Assembly (NCBI GenBank): GCA_902779075.1
Contig: CACZAK010000005.1
Coordinates: forward strand, 30,827 to 94,826
DNA length: 64,000 nucleotides
DNA from: an uncultured bacterium
Lineage (GTDB): Bacteria; Verrucomicrobiota; Kiritimatiellia; RFP12; UBA1067
Reading direction: 5' to 3'
Each line of letters starts with the position of its first letter. Positions within the stretch are counted from its first letter, which is position 1. Below are positions 51,417-61,400 of the stretch, one piece after another. Made by a program: the position numbers and the translations under genes. A model generated the notes under the pieces. That model was given only the letters and a program-made list of their open reading frames with translations. It was not told where the DNA came from and ran no database searches.

Positions 51417-52055
51417 TCACCGGACGAAGTTTGTGAGTGCGCCGCTTTCGTTCGCGGGCGGAAGGATGCCGGCGTCGCGTCCGGCCTTCTGGCACTTCAT
51501 CACATAAACCATGTTGCGGGCAAGGTTGCGAAGCGTCTGCAAGCCCTCCGGATCGCCCGGCACGTCCGCCTTGGTGAGCGCGTGGAACTCGTTCCAGTAG
51601 GAGCTGCCCACGACAATCATCTGCGAGATGGTGGCGTACTTGTTCAGGACGTCGAAGCTCGCGCTTGTGCCCGCGCGGCGCGCAACGACAATGCTGGCGC
51701 ACGGTTTGTGGTGAAGCGCGGCGTAGCCGTCCGCGCGCATCGTCGAGAAAAAGAGACGGTCGAGGAAGCTCTGGATACGCCCGCTCGGATGCGCGTAGTA
51801 GACGGGCGAACCGAACACGAATCCGTCCGCCGACTTCGCCTTCTCGGCGAACGCGTTCACGGCGTCGTTCGCGAAGACGCAGCGCTTCAGCTCCGCGCAC
51901 TTGTTGCACGCCATGCAGTCGGCAATCGGCTGTGCGCCGATGTCGACAATTTCCGTCTCCACGCCTTCGGCGGCGAACGTCTTCGCCATTTCCTGAAGGC
52001 CGGCCTTCGTCGACCCGTCGTTGTTCCATGAACCATTCAGCATCAGTACTTTCAT
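51417..52055 (-). CDS. Flavodoxin-fold NAD(P)H-dependent FMN reductase / iron-sulfur flavoprotein-like
   Basis: The protein has 212 residues from MKVLMLNGSWNNDGSTKAGL, a flavodoxin-like FMN phosphate-binding opening; the in-frame ATG 18 bp upstream is less likely. A Cys cluster 'DCMACNKCAELKRCVF' follows at about 50-65, as in iron-sulfur flavoproteins, though it may only be redox-active. 'FGSPVYYAHPSGRIQSFLDR' is the second FMN contact. It probably transfers electrons from NAD(P)H to flavins or quinone-like substrates under anaerobic conditions. Confidence 0.85.
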   Translation of the reverse strand: MKVLMLNGSWNNDGSTKAGLQEMAKTFAAEGVETEIVDIGAQPIADCMACNKCAELKRCVFANDAVNAFAEKAKSADGFVFGSPVYYAHPSGRIQSFLDRLFFSTMRADGYAALHHKPCASIVVARRAGTSASFDVLNKYATISQMIVVGSSYWNEFHALTKADVPGDPEGLQTLRNLARNMVYVMKCQKAGRDAGILPPANESGALTNFVR

Positions 52056-52092
52056 TTTGCAGTCTCCTTTCAAGAACTTTTGTTAGTTGGGA

Positions 52093-52926
52093 TTAGTCAA
52101 ACGTCACCTTGGCGGCTTCGCCGGCTTTGCGGCCGATGTCGTAGATGCGTTGCATCACCTCTGGGTCGTGGCAGACGCGGGAGATTTCAAGAGGTTCCCT
52201 CGGCGCGATGAGGATGGCCTTGCCGGCGGCGACGCGCGAGTCGATGTACTCCAGCGTTTCGTTGTACCAGACGTGACGATTCTTCAGCGCCTGGTAGATG
52301 GCCGGATGGCGGTTCAGAAGCGGCTTGAGGAGGCACATCCTCTTTTTCGGGAACTTGCGGTAGCCGTGGGGACGCGTCGTGACCACCACGTTTTGCTCAT
52401 AGCCGATCGACTCGAAATAGCGGAGCGGGATCCCGTCCGAAAGGCCGCCGTCGAGGTACAGTCCGCCGTCGATCACGACGGGACGCGAGACGAGCGGCAT
52501 CGAGGCGGAGGCGCGGATCCAGTCGAACGCGCGCTCATCGGCCTTGTCGAGCCGCTTGTACACGGCCTTACCCGTTGCGCAGTCGGTGGCGACGACATGG
52601 AACTCCATCGGGTTCGCCTCGTATGCCGCAGCGTCGAACACGTCCAGTTCCATTGGGAGCGTCCGATAGCAGAATTCCGCGCCGAAAAGATCGCCCGTCG
52701 TCAAAAGAGACTTCCACGAGCAGTAGCGCGGATCGCGGGCGAAACGCTTATTGTAGCGGATTACGCGCCCAATTTGCCCGCTTTTGCAGTTACACCCGAA
52801 GCACGCCCCGGCGGACACGCCGACGATGCCGTCAAACGTGACGCCGCGCTCCATGAGGACGTCAAGGACGCCGGCCGTGAACAGCCCGCGCATTGCCCCG
52901 CCTTCAAGTACAAGCCCGCGTTTCAA
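52093..52926 (-). CDS. Patatin-like phospholipase
   Basis: The protein has 277 residues. Oxyanion-hole 'LEGGAMRGLFTAGVLD' at the N-terminus, nucleophile GVSAG (Ser at about 39), and the catalytic Asp in 'VIDGGLYLDGGLSDGIP' (about 140-155). Family members hydrolyse acyl esters of membrane lipids; this short RssA/YjjU-type form lacks a signal peptide, so it acts in the cytoplasm or at the inner leaflet. The C-terminal 'DPEVMQRIYDIGRKAGEAAK' resembles the DUF6363 extension of such proteins. Followed 37 bp later by the FMN-reductase gene. Confidence 0.9.
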   Translation of the reverse strand: MKRGLVLEGGAMRGLFTAGVLDVLMERGVTFDGIVGVSAGACFGCNCKSGQIGRVIRYNKRFARDPRYCSWKSLLTTGDLFGAEFCYRTLPMELDVFDAAAYEANPMEFHVVATDCATGKAVYKRLDKADERAFDWIRASASMPLVSRPVVIDGGLYLDGGLSDGIPLRYFESIGYEQNVVVTTRPHGYRKFPKKRMCLLKPLLNRHPAIYQALKNRHVWYNETLEYIDSRVAAGKAILIAPREPLEISRVCHDPEVMQRIYDIGRKAGEAAKVTFD

Positions 52927-52988
52927 TTATTCATCCCATGGAATGTGGATAAAGGTCGCCGTGCGGTTAGCGGGCGGGGGGGCTGCTT

Positions 52989-53489
52989 CTAATGGCTGCT
53001 GAGCAGGGCCACCAAATCATTGCTGGTGGAGACGGAGGCAAGGCGGGATACGATGCCATTGGAAATGAGGCATTTGCACAATTGCGCCAGAAACTGGCGG
53101 TATCCCGCCTGGTTGGGACTGGAGCAGACGATCACGAAGAAGATGTGCGTTCTGGAGCCGTCTATGGCGTTGAAATCAATCGAACGGCCATGTCGCATAA
53201 CGCCGAAGCCCACAAGCATCTTCTCCAATCCGGGGACGTATCCGTGCGGAATCGCAATGCCGTGCATTGCGGTGAAGCTGATGTCGCCCAGGGAGTGCGC
53301 GATGATGGTCGAGACCATGGCGTCGAGCTTGTCCATGGGCAGGCCGTTCTTCTCGAAAACGGCCTTGAGAACCCGGCGGACGACGCCTACGGCGGTCGCC
53401 TCGGTGATGTCGCTGACGACGGGAATGGACTTGACAACATTCTGCCACTCTGCATCGTCCATTGAGATGACTTCGTTCGTTTCGTTCAT
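52989..53489 (-). CDS. PTS EIIA (fructose/nitrogen-type) domain protein
   Basis: The protein has 166 residues from MNETNEVISMDDAEW, preferred over the ATG at 53504 because GGGAAAAAG lies upstream. The PTS_EIIA type-2 active site 'GIAIPHGYVPG' carries the phosphorylatable His, and 'THIFFVIVCSSPNQAGYRQF' matches the conserved strand after it. No EIIB/EIIC is nearby, so it is likely a regulatory PtsN-like protein linking PTS phosphorylation state to the polysaccharide locus upstream. The target is unknown. Confidence 0.85.
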   Translation of the reverse strand: MNETNEVISMDDAEWQNVVKSIPVVSDITEATAVGVVRRVLKAVFEKNGLPMDKLDAMVSTIIAHSLGDISFTAMHGIAIPHGYVPGLEKMLVGFGVMRHGRSIDFNAIDGSRTHIFFVIVCSSPNQAGYRQFLAQLCKCLISNGIVSRLASVSTSNDLVALLSSH

Positions 53490-53529
53490 TTGACTTTTTC
53501 CCATGCTGTAGTTGTTGTTGCTTGTTTGA

Positions 53530-55344
53530 TCAAGGTTTGACGTCCGTATAGCCGCACAGCGCGCCCAGCGCCCAGTCGAGGGCGAAGAAGGAAACGCCCT
53601 TCAGGGCGTTCGCCGCCTCGAGCTGCGCACGCACGGAGTCCCGGTCGGGGCTCGCCTCGTCCGCGCAGGCGGCGATTCCCGGGACGAGGGCGGACGCCGG
53701 CGCCGCAGCCTTGCACAGCGCTAGGTCGCGGTTGAAGGCGGCTGGGGACTCGGTGTAGATCATGGGCGAGACGAAATCCACCCACTCTTCCTTCACCCAC
53801 CGGGGCCAGTCCTGGCCACGCTTCGCCGCCGCTTCGGGGGTGGGGAACACTGCGGCGGAAAGCGCGCAGCCCGGACGCGCACTGCGAAACATCCGCGAGA
53901 AAGTCCGGACGAAAAGCGAGATGTCGTCCATCTTCTCGGCGGTCGCCTCCTCAGCGGACGGCAAGCGCACGTAGTCGAGCTGGACGCCGACGACATCCTG
54001 CGGGATAGACTGCAGTAGCTCCTGCACGCGCCTGCCGCGTGCTTCTCCGCCGTGGGGAACGGTCCACCGGCCGTCCGAAGACGGTTCAAACGCATTGAGC
54101 CAGAGATGGACGCCGACGCCCGCTTTACCGGCCATCCTGAAAAATCGCCTGACGCCTGCCTCCCCGGAGCCCAGCGCCTCACGGCGGACGAAGAGCGCAT
54201 TCAGGCCGTACCTCTTCATCCATTCCGGCAGCGCCGGCATTCCACCCGGAAAGCCGGGAGGATTCTGTAGCCATGCCCCGCGCAACTCGAACTTGGCGAG
54301 TTCCTTGACAGAGATGGGCTTCATGGGACCAGGAATGTCCTGGCAGGCCATGTTGGGCGACACTTTCTGGACGATACTCCTGAGGTGCCTTGCCGCCGCA
54401 GGCGATGGAAGCGGCGGGATGTGCGAGAACCACGCACCGGCGGACGTGAGCGTCACGGCAGGCGAGATGGCCGCGCCGTTGGGAGAGAGGAACCGGGCAA
54501 CAACATTGGCGGAAGCCGAGCCGTCGAAGAACGGCACGATGGTGTTGTCGGTGCTGTGGGGATATGGCGGAACGTCCTCGTCAAGGGGCTTTATGGCGCA
54601 CCACTGCTGTCCGCCGTGCCAGGCACCGGGCCGCAGACCGAACGCCTCGGAAAGAACGGGGTTGGCCGAATAGTAGACGATGGCGCGGCCGCCTTTGCGA
54701 ATAAACCCGGCGAGGAGCTCGGCATCGTTGGCGGGAAGCGACGAGGCATCGGGGACGATGACGAGCCGCGGGGCGGACTTCACGGCGGCGGAAACGGAGG
54801 GATGGAGGTCGCAATCAAGCCGACCGCGGGATAGCGTGGCGGCTACGCGGCGCGCAAGAGTTTCCATCCACGAACCTGCCGGACCCGACAGAACGGCGAT
54901 TTCAGAGACGGGGGCGAGAGAGAGCGAGTTGATGACGAGCCTGCCCGCACTGGGCGAAGGCGAGCGCCACACGCTCACGCGCACCTCGTCTATCTTCGGC
55001 TCCTTGCCAATGGTCGGCGCGAAGTTCCCGAACGGAACGCGCAGGCGCGACGTGGCAAGCGCGGCAGTGTCAACTTGGGCGGCGACAAGCCAGTCTCCGC
55101 CGATTTTCAAGTGGAACGTTGCGGCCCTGACGGAAGCGGCCCCCTCGAAAAGCTTGATGTCGAGCGCGATGGCGCCCGCCGGAACGCCGGAGCGGGATGG
55201 CGTCGGCTTCACGTCCACGAAGACCCGGTCCTCCGCCGTTTTCGCGAAGTCCCACTCGAGAGACGTCACGGCGGCCGACGCCACCAGGGCAGCGAGGGCG
55301 CAGGCGGGCGACAGGAGCCTTTTCATAGCCCTTTGGAAGATCAT
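53530..55344 (-). CDS. GHL10-type glycosyl hydrolase-like secreted protein
   Basis: The protein has 604 residues. The start at 55344 is chosen because its ATG overlaps the TGA of the preceding gene (ATGA). A signal peptide ('LLSPACALAALVASAAV') is followed by a beta-rich N-terminal domain, a ThuA/glutamine-amidotransferase-like segment (about 150-330), and a GHL10 TIM barrel (about 350-604): 'FELRGAWLQNPPGFP', 'DVVGVQLDYVRLPSAEEATA' and 'EEWVDFVSPMIYTESP'. GHL10 proteins (PgaB C-terminal relatives) cut or bind exopolysaccharide. Its position downstream of a deacetylase/barrel fusion fits processing of the exported glycan. Confidence 0.8.
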   Translation of the reverse strand: MIFQRAMKRLLSPACALAALVASAAVTSLEWDFAKTAEDRVFVDVKPTPSRSGVPAGAIALDIKLFEGAASVRAATFHLKIGGDWLVAAQVDTAALATSRLRVPFGNFAPTIGKEPKIDEVRVSVWRSPSPSAGRLVINSLSLAPVSEIAVLSGPAGSWMETLARRVAATLSRGRLDCDLHPSVSAAVKSAPRLVIVPDASSLPANDAELLAGFIRKGGRAIVYYSANPVLSEAFGLRPGAWHGGQQWCAIKPLDEDVPPYPHSTDNTIVPFFDGSASANVVARFLSPNGAAISPAVTLTSAGAWFSHIPPLPSPAAARHLRSIVQKVSPNMACQDIPGPMKPISVKELAKFELRGAWLQNPPGFPGGMPALPEWMKRYGLNALFVRREALGSGEAGVRRFFRMAGKAGVGVHLWLNAFEPSSDGRWTVPHGGEARGRRVQELLQSIPQDVVGVQLDYVRLPSAEEATAEKMDDISLFVRTFSRMFRSARPGCALSAAVFPTPEAAAKRGQDWPRWVKEEWVDFVSPMIYTESPAAFNRDLALCKAAAPASALVPGIAACADEASPDRDSVRAQLEAANALKGVSFFALDWALGALCGYTDVKP

Positions 55345-55706
55345 CGCCACACGTACTCCTCGTCATCATCGGCCGGTTCTTTGACGGACTGGCCCGTGGA
55401 ATTGGCGGCGGCGACGACAGTTGCGGATTCCGGAACGGGCGCCTGGGTGGGGCGAGGCGTCCCGTCGAGCCGCTGCGGCTCACCCGGAGGGTTCGCCCCA
55501 CCGGCAAAGGGGTTTTCCAGCCTTACGGGAGCGTGCTCGTTGCCCGTGTTGCCGTTGTTCTTGATGATGCTGGCTGTCTCGCGCCGGTTGCTCCGAATGC
55601 GCGAGCGGATCGCGTTTACCAGCGCGCTCAGAAGGAAGATGGCGGCGAGAATGCCGAACACCAGATGGAAGAGGTCGTTCTGAAGCAAGTCCCCCATACC
55701 GGTCAA
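55341..55706 (-). CDS. Small single-pass membrane protein of the polysaccharide locus
   Basis: The protein has 121 residues: one N-terminal transmembrane helix (about 10-30, 'LFHLVFGILAAIFLLSALVN'), an Arg-rich juxtamembrane patch (RSRIRSNRR) and a Pro/Asn/Ala-rich, otherwise disordered tail ending in acidic residues. Its ATG overlaps the ExeA-like gene stop, and its stop overlaps the next start, so the three genes are tightly coupled. No family is recognised; it may tether the ATPase or hydrolase to the membrane. Confidence 0.65.
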   Translation of the reverse strand: MTGMGDLLQNDLFHLVFGILAAIFLLSALVNAIRSRIRSNRRETASIIKNNGNTGNEHAPVRLENPFAGGANPPGEPQRLDGTPRPTQAPVPESATVVAAANSTGQSVKEPADDDEEYVWR

Positions 55707-56530
55707 CCCTCCTTCGGCAGGATGTCCACGTCCTCGGCCGCCTGCTGTATGATCGCGGCGTCTATCTCAGGAGCCTTGGCCACGTAGCCGAGCATTAGCG
55801 CGGTGTCGCAGATGTTGGTGATGCTTCTGGGCACGCCGCCGGAAAGGCGGAAAAGTTCGGACAGGGCCTCGTGGTTGAAGATCCACATGTCGCCGCCCGC
55901 CGCCATGACCTTGTGCTGGACGAACTCGATGGTCTCGCTTTGCGAGAGGGGGGCGAGCGTCCAGGTAAGCTGCACCCTGGCACGCAGGGACTGGTAGGAA
56001 CGCACCATGTCCAGAAGCTCCGGAATGCCGGCCATGATTACCGTGGCGAGCTGCTGTTCGCGTCCGTCGCCGGAGGTCAGGCGCAGGTTGCTCAAGTAGT
56101 GGATGAGGTAGAGCCCGTCGTCGTCGCCCAGATACTGCGCCTCGTCGATGAGAATCGCGTGGTGCTTCAGGGCGCCCGGCTTGTGGGAGAGCTCCTGGAG
56201 CGTCATGAGGCCGTCCGCGATCGAGGCGACCGTCCCCTTCACGCCAAGGCCGGCGATGACATGGCGCAGCAGCGCGAGGTGCCCCTTGGGGATGGCGTCG
56301 ATGCGGATGTACGGGATGCCCGCCTGGGCGATACGCTCGGTCAGGTTGGACAGGAGGAAGGACTTGCCCATGCCGAACTGACCGGTGAGGATGCCGGCGA
56401 CCCGCCCTTCCGAAACCAGGTAGAATAGGCGTGCCACGCCCTCCTCGAACTGACTTGAGAGGTAGAGCTGCCGAGGGTTGTATGAGTTGACGAACGGCGC
56501 TTCCCTGAGATTCCAATATTTTTCGTACAT
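55703..56530 (-). CDS. ExeA/PrsE-like AAA ATPase
   Basis: The protein has 275 residues. It opens 'MYEKYWNLREAPFVNSYNPR', the ExeA-family start (Y...L..PF...P). Walker A is GQFGMGKS (about 50-57), Walker B 'AILIDEAQYL' (about 124-133), and sensor-2-like 'GGVPRSITNICDTALMLG' follows near the C-terminus. The family includes the putative secretion ATPase of exosortase-linked EPS loci. No exosortase gene is visible in the window. It probably powers assembly or regulation of the polysaccharide export machinery. Confidence 0.85.
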   Translation of the reverse strand: MYEKYWNLREAPFVNSYNPRQLYLSSQFEEGVARLFYLVSEGRVAGILTGQFGMGKSFLLSNLTERIAQAGIPYIRIDAIPKGHLALLRHVIAGLGVKGTVASIADGLMTLQELSHKPGALKHHAILIDEAQYLGDDDGLYLIHYLSNLRLTSGDGREQQLATVIMAGIPELLDMVRSYQSLRARVQLTWTLAPLSQSETIEFVQHKVMAAGGDMWIFNHEALSELFRLSGGVPRSITNICDTALMLGYVAKAPEIDAAIIQQAAEDVDILPKEG

Positions 56531-56531
56531 G

Positions 56532-57575
56532 TCAACTTCCTTCCTTCATTGCTGCGGCGAACGAATATTTCGCGCGTTTTTTCGTTTCTGCCTCGGCGGC
56601 AGCGAACGAATATTTCGGACGGTCTCTCCTTTCGGGCACGGGCGCTGCTGGGGTGGGCTTGGGCATGGGGGTGGGCATGGGCACGGAGGTGGGCATGGGC
56701 GCGGAGGTGGGCATGGGCACGGAGGTGGGCATGGGCGGCGGCACGAAATGCGAAATCTGGCCGAGTATGGACTGCGTCATGTCCATCATCGCCGGATCTG
56801 CCCCATGGGAGAAGGACACTGCGGCCGCCGGCGCCTCATTTCGCTCGGCAGGTGCATGGGATGCACCCGACGACGTTGGGACGGCCACGGGCTCCACGTC
56901 CTTCACGAACCCTTTCCGCGGCACGAACTTCAGCGATGCATCGTATGGCAGGCGGATGTTCGCCGTCAGTCCCATGTAGGTGAGCACCTTCATGAAGTAG
57001 TTGCCCAGTCTGTCGCGGTGGAACTGGATAGCGACCGAGGATCTGTTCTTCATCTCCTCCCACACCTTCTTGGCGGCGGCGGAGACGGGTTCCGGCAAGG
57101 CCACGATGGAGGTAAGCCCGGATTCTTCGAGCGTCGAGATGAATTCCGCAACGCGCTCTGGAACGGCGGAAACAGGATGGACTTCTAACCAGGGCCGGGC
57201 GTCCTGGATGAAGAGGACGGCCGCCGAGATGCGGTGGGCCTCCGCGATTATTTCCTCAAGCGATTCCCTGACGGGCAGCACCTCGCCCGGCTTGTAGGAA
57301 TGGTAGAGGATCGAGAGCGCGCCGATTTCACTGGCCTTCTCCAGATCGTAGCCGACTTCGCGCGCCCGCAGCACGATACGGTCATCGGACTCGGCGAAGA
57401 CGGCTAGGACCTGCTCCTCCAGCTTATAATAGCTGTTCAGTACCGCGCCAGCGGCCACTTCGCGTCCTTCGCCCGAGGCACCCGTCAGAAACGTCATGTG
57501 GCCGACGTAGATGCCGGAGAACTTGTCATCCAGCACCGGAATCCCGATGGGAACCTTCATGATCTTCTTTGCCAT
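56532..57575 (-). CDS. KaiC/RecA-like protein with degenerate P-loop and PMPT repeats
   Basis: The protein has 347 residues. The N-terminal ~215 residues follow the KaiC/RecA order ('GIPVLDDKFSGIYVGHMTFL'), but the P-loop reads TGASGEGRE where GxxGxGK(S/T) is expected, so the catalytic Lys and Ser/Thr are lost. 'AAVLFIQDARPWLE' is the Walker B position. The C-terminal part is a Pro/Met/Ser/Thr-rich linker with five PMP(T/K)-type repeats and ends in two copies of KYSFAAA. It is likely a regulatory or scaffold pseudo-ATPase alongside the ExeA ATPase and REC-PAS protein. Confidence 0.7.
   Translation of the reverse strand: MAKKIMKVPIGIPVLDDKFSGIYVGHMTFLTGASGEGREVAAGAVLNSYYKLEEQVLAVFAESDDRIVLRAREVGYDLEKASEIGALSILYHSYKPGEVLPVRESLEEIIAEAHRISAAVLFIQDARPWLEVHPVSAVPERVAEFISTLEESGLTSIVALPEPVSAAAKKVWEEMKNRSSVAIQFHRDRLGNYFMKVLTYMGLTANIRLPYDASLKFVPRKGFVKDVEPVAVPTSSGASHAPAERNEAPAAAVSFSHGADPAMMDMTQSILGQISHFVPPPMPTSVPMPTSAPMPTSVPMPTPMPKPTPAAPVPERRDRPKYSFAAAEAETKKRAKYSFAAAMKEGS
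56650..56740 (-). repeat. 18-bp tandem repeat encoding PMPTSV units
   Basis: GGTGGGCATGGGCACGGA units repeat about four times in-frame within the KaiC-like gene. Copy number changes would keep the reading frame. Confidence 0.7.
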
Positions 57576-58421
57576 TTAGGCTCTACCCCCCGCCGCCACG
57601 GCAGCCTCAAGCTCGCGCATGCGGTTCACCATCGCGGTGATGTCCATCAGCGTGCCCACCACCAGGTCGTGGCGAGCACCCGAAAACTTCATCAGCTCGC
57701 AGAAAAGCACGTCCACGTGGTTGGGCTTGAGCGAATCGACCAGGATGGGGCCTCCGAAACCAGTGTCAACCGTGTTCCTGACGACCCCGTTGAAGAGTTC
57801 CGCGTTCTGCCCCACGACGTCCGCAAGCGTGAAGCCGACCGTCCGCGAGTAACCGACCAGCGCGTTGAAGCGGCTGTTGGCGTGCATGACCTTTCCCGTA
57901 GCGGCATCGACCGCGAAGACGGCGGCGGCGGTCCCCTCGAGGACGGCATTTAGCTCCCCGCCCGCGGAGGCGATGGCGGCGGCGACGTCATTCGCCCTCT
58001 CGCAAGCGGACTTCACCAGCGCCAGCAACATCTTTCCGTCGAAGGGCTTGCCGACCACTTTCCACACGCCGCTTTCATAGAGTTCCGTGACAACCTCAAG
58101 ATCGATGGCCGAGGCGGTCTCCACCACCACTGGCACCGTCTTGATGATGCCGCTTTCGCGCAGGAACTTCAGCACCGACCATCCGTCGTCCGCCTCCGGC
58201 ATGACGAGGTCAAGAATGATGGCGGAGTAGTTGTATTGGCCCTTGCGCAGCATCTCGATGGCCTGGGCGCCGCCCGAAGCCTCGTGAACCTCAAATTCTT
58301 TCTGGAATGTGATGCGGAGGATGGTTCGCGCGACGTTAGAATCGTCGACGACCAGGATTAGGGGTTTCGCACCCCCGCGGACTCCGCCCTGCGTGCTGAG
58401 GTGATGATTTTGGATTGCCAT
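57576..58421 (-). CDS. REC-PAS response regulator
   Basis: The protein has 281 residues. The receiver domain (about 18-135) has the acidic pair in 'LILVVDDSNVARTILRI', phosphoacceptor Asp in 'AIILDLVMPEADDG', and the Lys in 'VVGKPFD'. The PAS domain (about 150-270) begins 'ELNAVLEGTAAAVFAVDAAT' and continues 'NSRFNALVGYSRTVG'. There is no output DNA-binding or enzymatic domain, so it probably relays signal by protein contact with the adjacent KaiC-like protein. The next gene starts immediately after its stop. The cognate histidine kinase is not in the window. Confidence 0.88.
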   Translation of the reverse strand: MAIQNHHLSTQGGVRGGAKPLILVVDDSNVARTILRITFQKEFEVHEASGGAQAIEMLRKGQYNYSAIILDLVMPEADDGWSVLKFLRESGIIKTVPVVVETASAIDLEVVTELYESGVWKVVGKPFDGKMLLALVKSACERANDVAAAIASAGGELNAVLEGTAAAVFAVDAATGKVMHANSRFNALVGYSRTVGFTLADVVGQNAELFNGVVRNTVDTGFGGPILVDSLKPNHVDVLFCELMKFSGARHDLVVGTLMDITAMVNRMRELEAAVAAGGRA

Positions 58422-58462
58422 GCGTATATTCCTTTACAATGTCATGGGTAACCGGAGTGGCG

Positions 58463-61400
58463 TTAGAAATGGGTTAGGAGGTAGAGAAGCACCATGTGGT
58501 CGATGTAGGACCTCATGGCCAGGATGTCGTATTCCACCGAAACCGTCAGCCAGTCGGTGATGTCGTAGCTGTAGAGGCCGCCAAAACCCCAGATGGCCTC
58601 CCAGTCGGTGTCTCGGTCGGTATATTTCTCGTCGTCCATCACAAAGCCGCCGCGCCCGTCGCTCTTGGCGAAGCCGCCCAAGAGGTCTGTCCGGAACCGC
58701 AGCTTGTCCGAATCCGTCTCGTAGCGCAGCACGCCCAGAACGCGCTTGTCCCAGTAGGGCGTCCAGTAGAAATCGGAGGCGTCGCTCGTCGTGGTGGTGT
58801 TGAATCTCAGACCGTACCAGACCGTCGGCATGGACTCGGAGGACCACAGGGACTCGAGGTTCATGAAGTACATTGCGTTGTCGTCGCTGTAGGTCCAGTA
58901 CTGCGTGCGGCCGGACAGCTTCCAGTAGTCGTACGGCAGCCACGCCGCCGTGAGGGCGAGGGAGTCGTACGTGACGTCCTTGACAGCCGAGGCCACGTAG
59001 TCGTGGTCGAAGAGCGTCATTACGGAGAAGTTGTCCTCTGGGTTCCACCGGGCGCCGAAGGAGAATACAATCTCGTCGTTCTTGTGCATCCGCGAGAAAT
59101 GTTCGCTGCCGCGATGATCCTGCAGGTTCTCGTAATCGTGCCTGTACTTGCCGGAGTAGTCGGGCTTGCGCGTCGACACCCCCCCCGAGCCGAAGAGGAA
59201 CACCCCGGAATCGAGGCGCCAGTTCATGCCCACGCGCCAGTCCTCGGTGTCGGCCTTGAACTTGTACTTCGTATCCCCGTAGTCCAAGTCGGACATCGTC
59301 TGCGCGTTCCAGTAGGGCCGGACGGTCTGCTTGATCTCGCCCTTGTGGTATTCGCCGTACAGGCCGATCCTGTCGTTCCAGTTGGCCCCGGCCTTCGCGC
59401 CGTACCTGACGACCTCCACCTGGTCGTTGGCCTTGGTGTGTGAGAAGTCGATCTGTCCGTAGGGATGGGAGGGATCGAACCAGGGTTTTTCCTTCTCCTT
59501 TGACATCTGCCACTCGAGCTCAGGCTCGCGCAATTCGCCCGCGACCTGCTTCGTCTCCCCGACTTCGCCGGGATCGTTCCGGCGGTTCGTCGTGTCGTTG
59601 CGGTCATCGCGCTCCGCGTCGTGCGCGGACGTCCCGCCCGATACCGTCTCCAGCAATGGGCGCATGCTGGCGGAGACGCGGTTGCGGAAGCGGTGGCGGA
59701 TGTTGTAGTCAAGCTTGGTGCACAGGTCTTCGGGATAGCCGCCTTTGCGCAGGCTGGCCACGATTCTGTTCGCCTCGTTCGGCTGGTTGAGGAGCATCGC
59801 CAGCTCGGCGCGCATCCGGCGGCCCAGGAAGTAGGGATGGAACTCGTAGGCGTGCCGGACGACGTCCTCGCCCTCGTCCGACCAACTGGGCTCGTAACGG
59901 CGCGCTATCATCGGGTCGTCGCCGGTCAAGGTGAAGCCGGTGGTACTCTGCACGAAGCCGAGGCTATAGGAACTGGCGGCCTCGGAGATGATGCTGTCGC
60001 TGATCGAGCGCTTGGTGTTGATGTTGCACGCGCCAACCTGCCCCACTGAGCCGCGGGGGTAGGCCACCATGGCCACGGCACAGTCGTTCGACCCCATCTC
60101 CTTGCGGATCTTGGCGCGGCTATCGCGGAACTCGCGGCGGATGCGCCGGTCCCATTCGTTCATCGACTCGATCCGGTTGCGGTCGGCCTTCCACAGGCGG
60201 TTGTGCAGAGGGTCTCGCATGTCAGTGCCCTCCTTGTCCACAGGCTCCTTCTTGTCGCCGAAGCGGAGCGAGGATCCGACGATCCAGTTGCCAGTGTTGG
60301 CGTAATGGCGAATCTCATCCCACTCAAGCCTGCTGGGCTCGAAAGATTCCGGTTCCTCGGAGGGGGTGAAGAGCGTGAAAGGAACGCCGAACTCCTCCGC
60401 AACACGGGTGCCCAGTACCATTTGCGAGCGGCGGGCGGTGTCGAACGTCACCGCGAAGGTCAACCGGGGGCCAAGGGAATCTTCGTCTTCCTGGTCTTCC
60501 TCGTCTTCGTCGCCATCCTCGTCGTCATCATCCTGCCTATATCGCCTGCGCTCGCGGACCTTTCTCGTCTCCTTGTCTTTTTTGAGGTAATGCACGCCCG
60601 TGACCATCCAGCCGACATGGTCGAAGAACTTCGCTGGGATGGGCGCGTCCTCCTCGTCGGCCTGCTCGTCGATGAGATGCCGCACTTTCCGGCGGCCTGC
60701 CTTGGCGTTTTTTGCGTGACGCCCCGCAGCGCCGATGATCCGTGGAATCTCGTCCGCCGAGACCAGTTCCCAGCCGGCCCGCTGCAGCGAACGGATATGC
60801 TCCGTCAGGCGTCTCACGCTCGTCTGCGGCATCCAGTCGCTCTCGGTGAGGCCTGTGTACTTGAGCGTGAATACGGAGCTCTTCGACCCCGCCTCCTCGA
60901 GCCGTTTCGCCTCCGCCAACGCCTTGGCGTATTCGCCCTGGGCGGAATAGAGGCGTGCGCGGTAGTAGTGTATCATCGGGTCGTCGCGGTCGAAATACTT
61001 GAAGCACTCACGCAGGACGCGCTGCGCGGCCTCGAATTTCCGCTCCTTGACCTCCACCTCGAAAAGCAGCGCAAGCGCCCGCACTTCCTGGTGGTTGTAC
61101 TTGATGAGGATGTCCTCGATCTGGCTGCGGCAGAGGGTCAACCGGCCGGACTGGTAGCAAAGCTCGGCCAGGAGGTTGCGAGCCTGCATGTTCAGGGGAT
61201 CGTCCTTGACCGCCTCCTGCAGGCGGTCGATGATCGTTTCGGTCTTGTAGCGTTCGGGGTTGACCCGGTTGATGGCCACGCACCTGCTCGCGAGCCGAGT
61301 GAGGTACTCCGCCCGCATGAGGCGGTTGGTGGTCGCCTCGATAAGAGCCTCGAGAGGTGTCACGTCCTCCTGGCCCGAAAGCTCCGCGACATCGGCCCGG

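Noticed and set aside
55703..56530. Type II secretion ExeA/GspA
   Set aside because: No gsp genes are nearby. The context is a polysaccharide locus, where ExeA-family ATPases are common.
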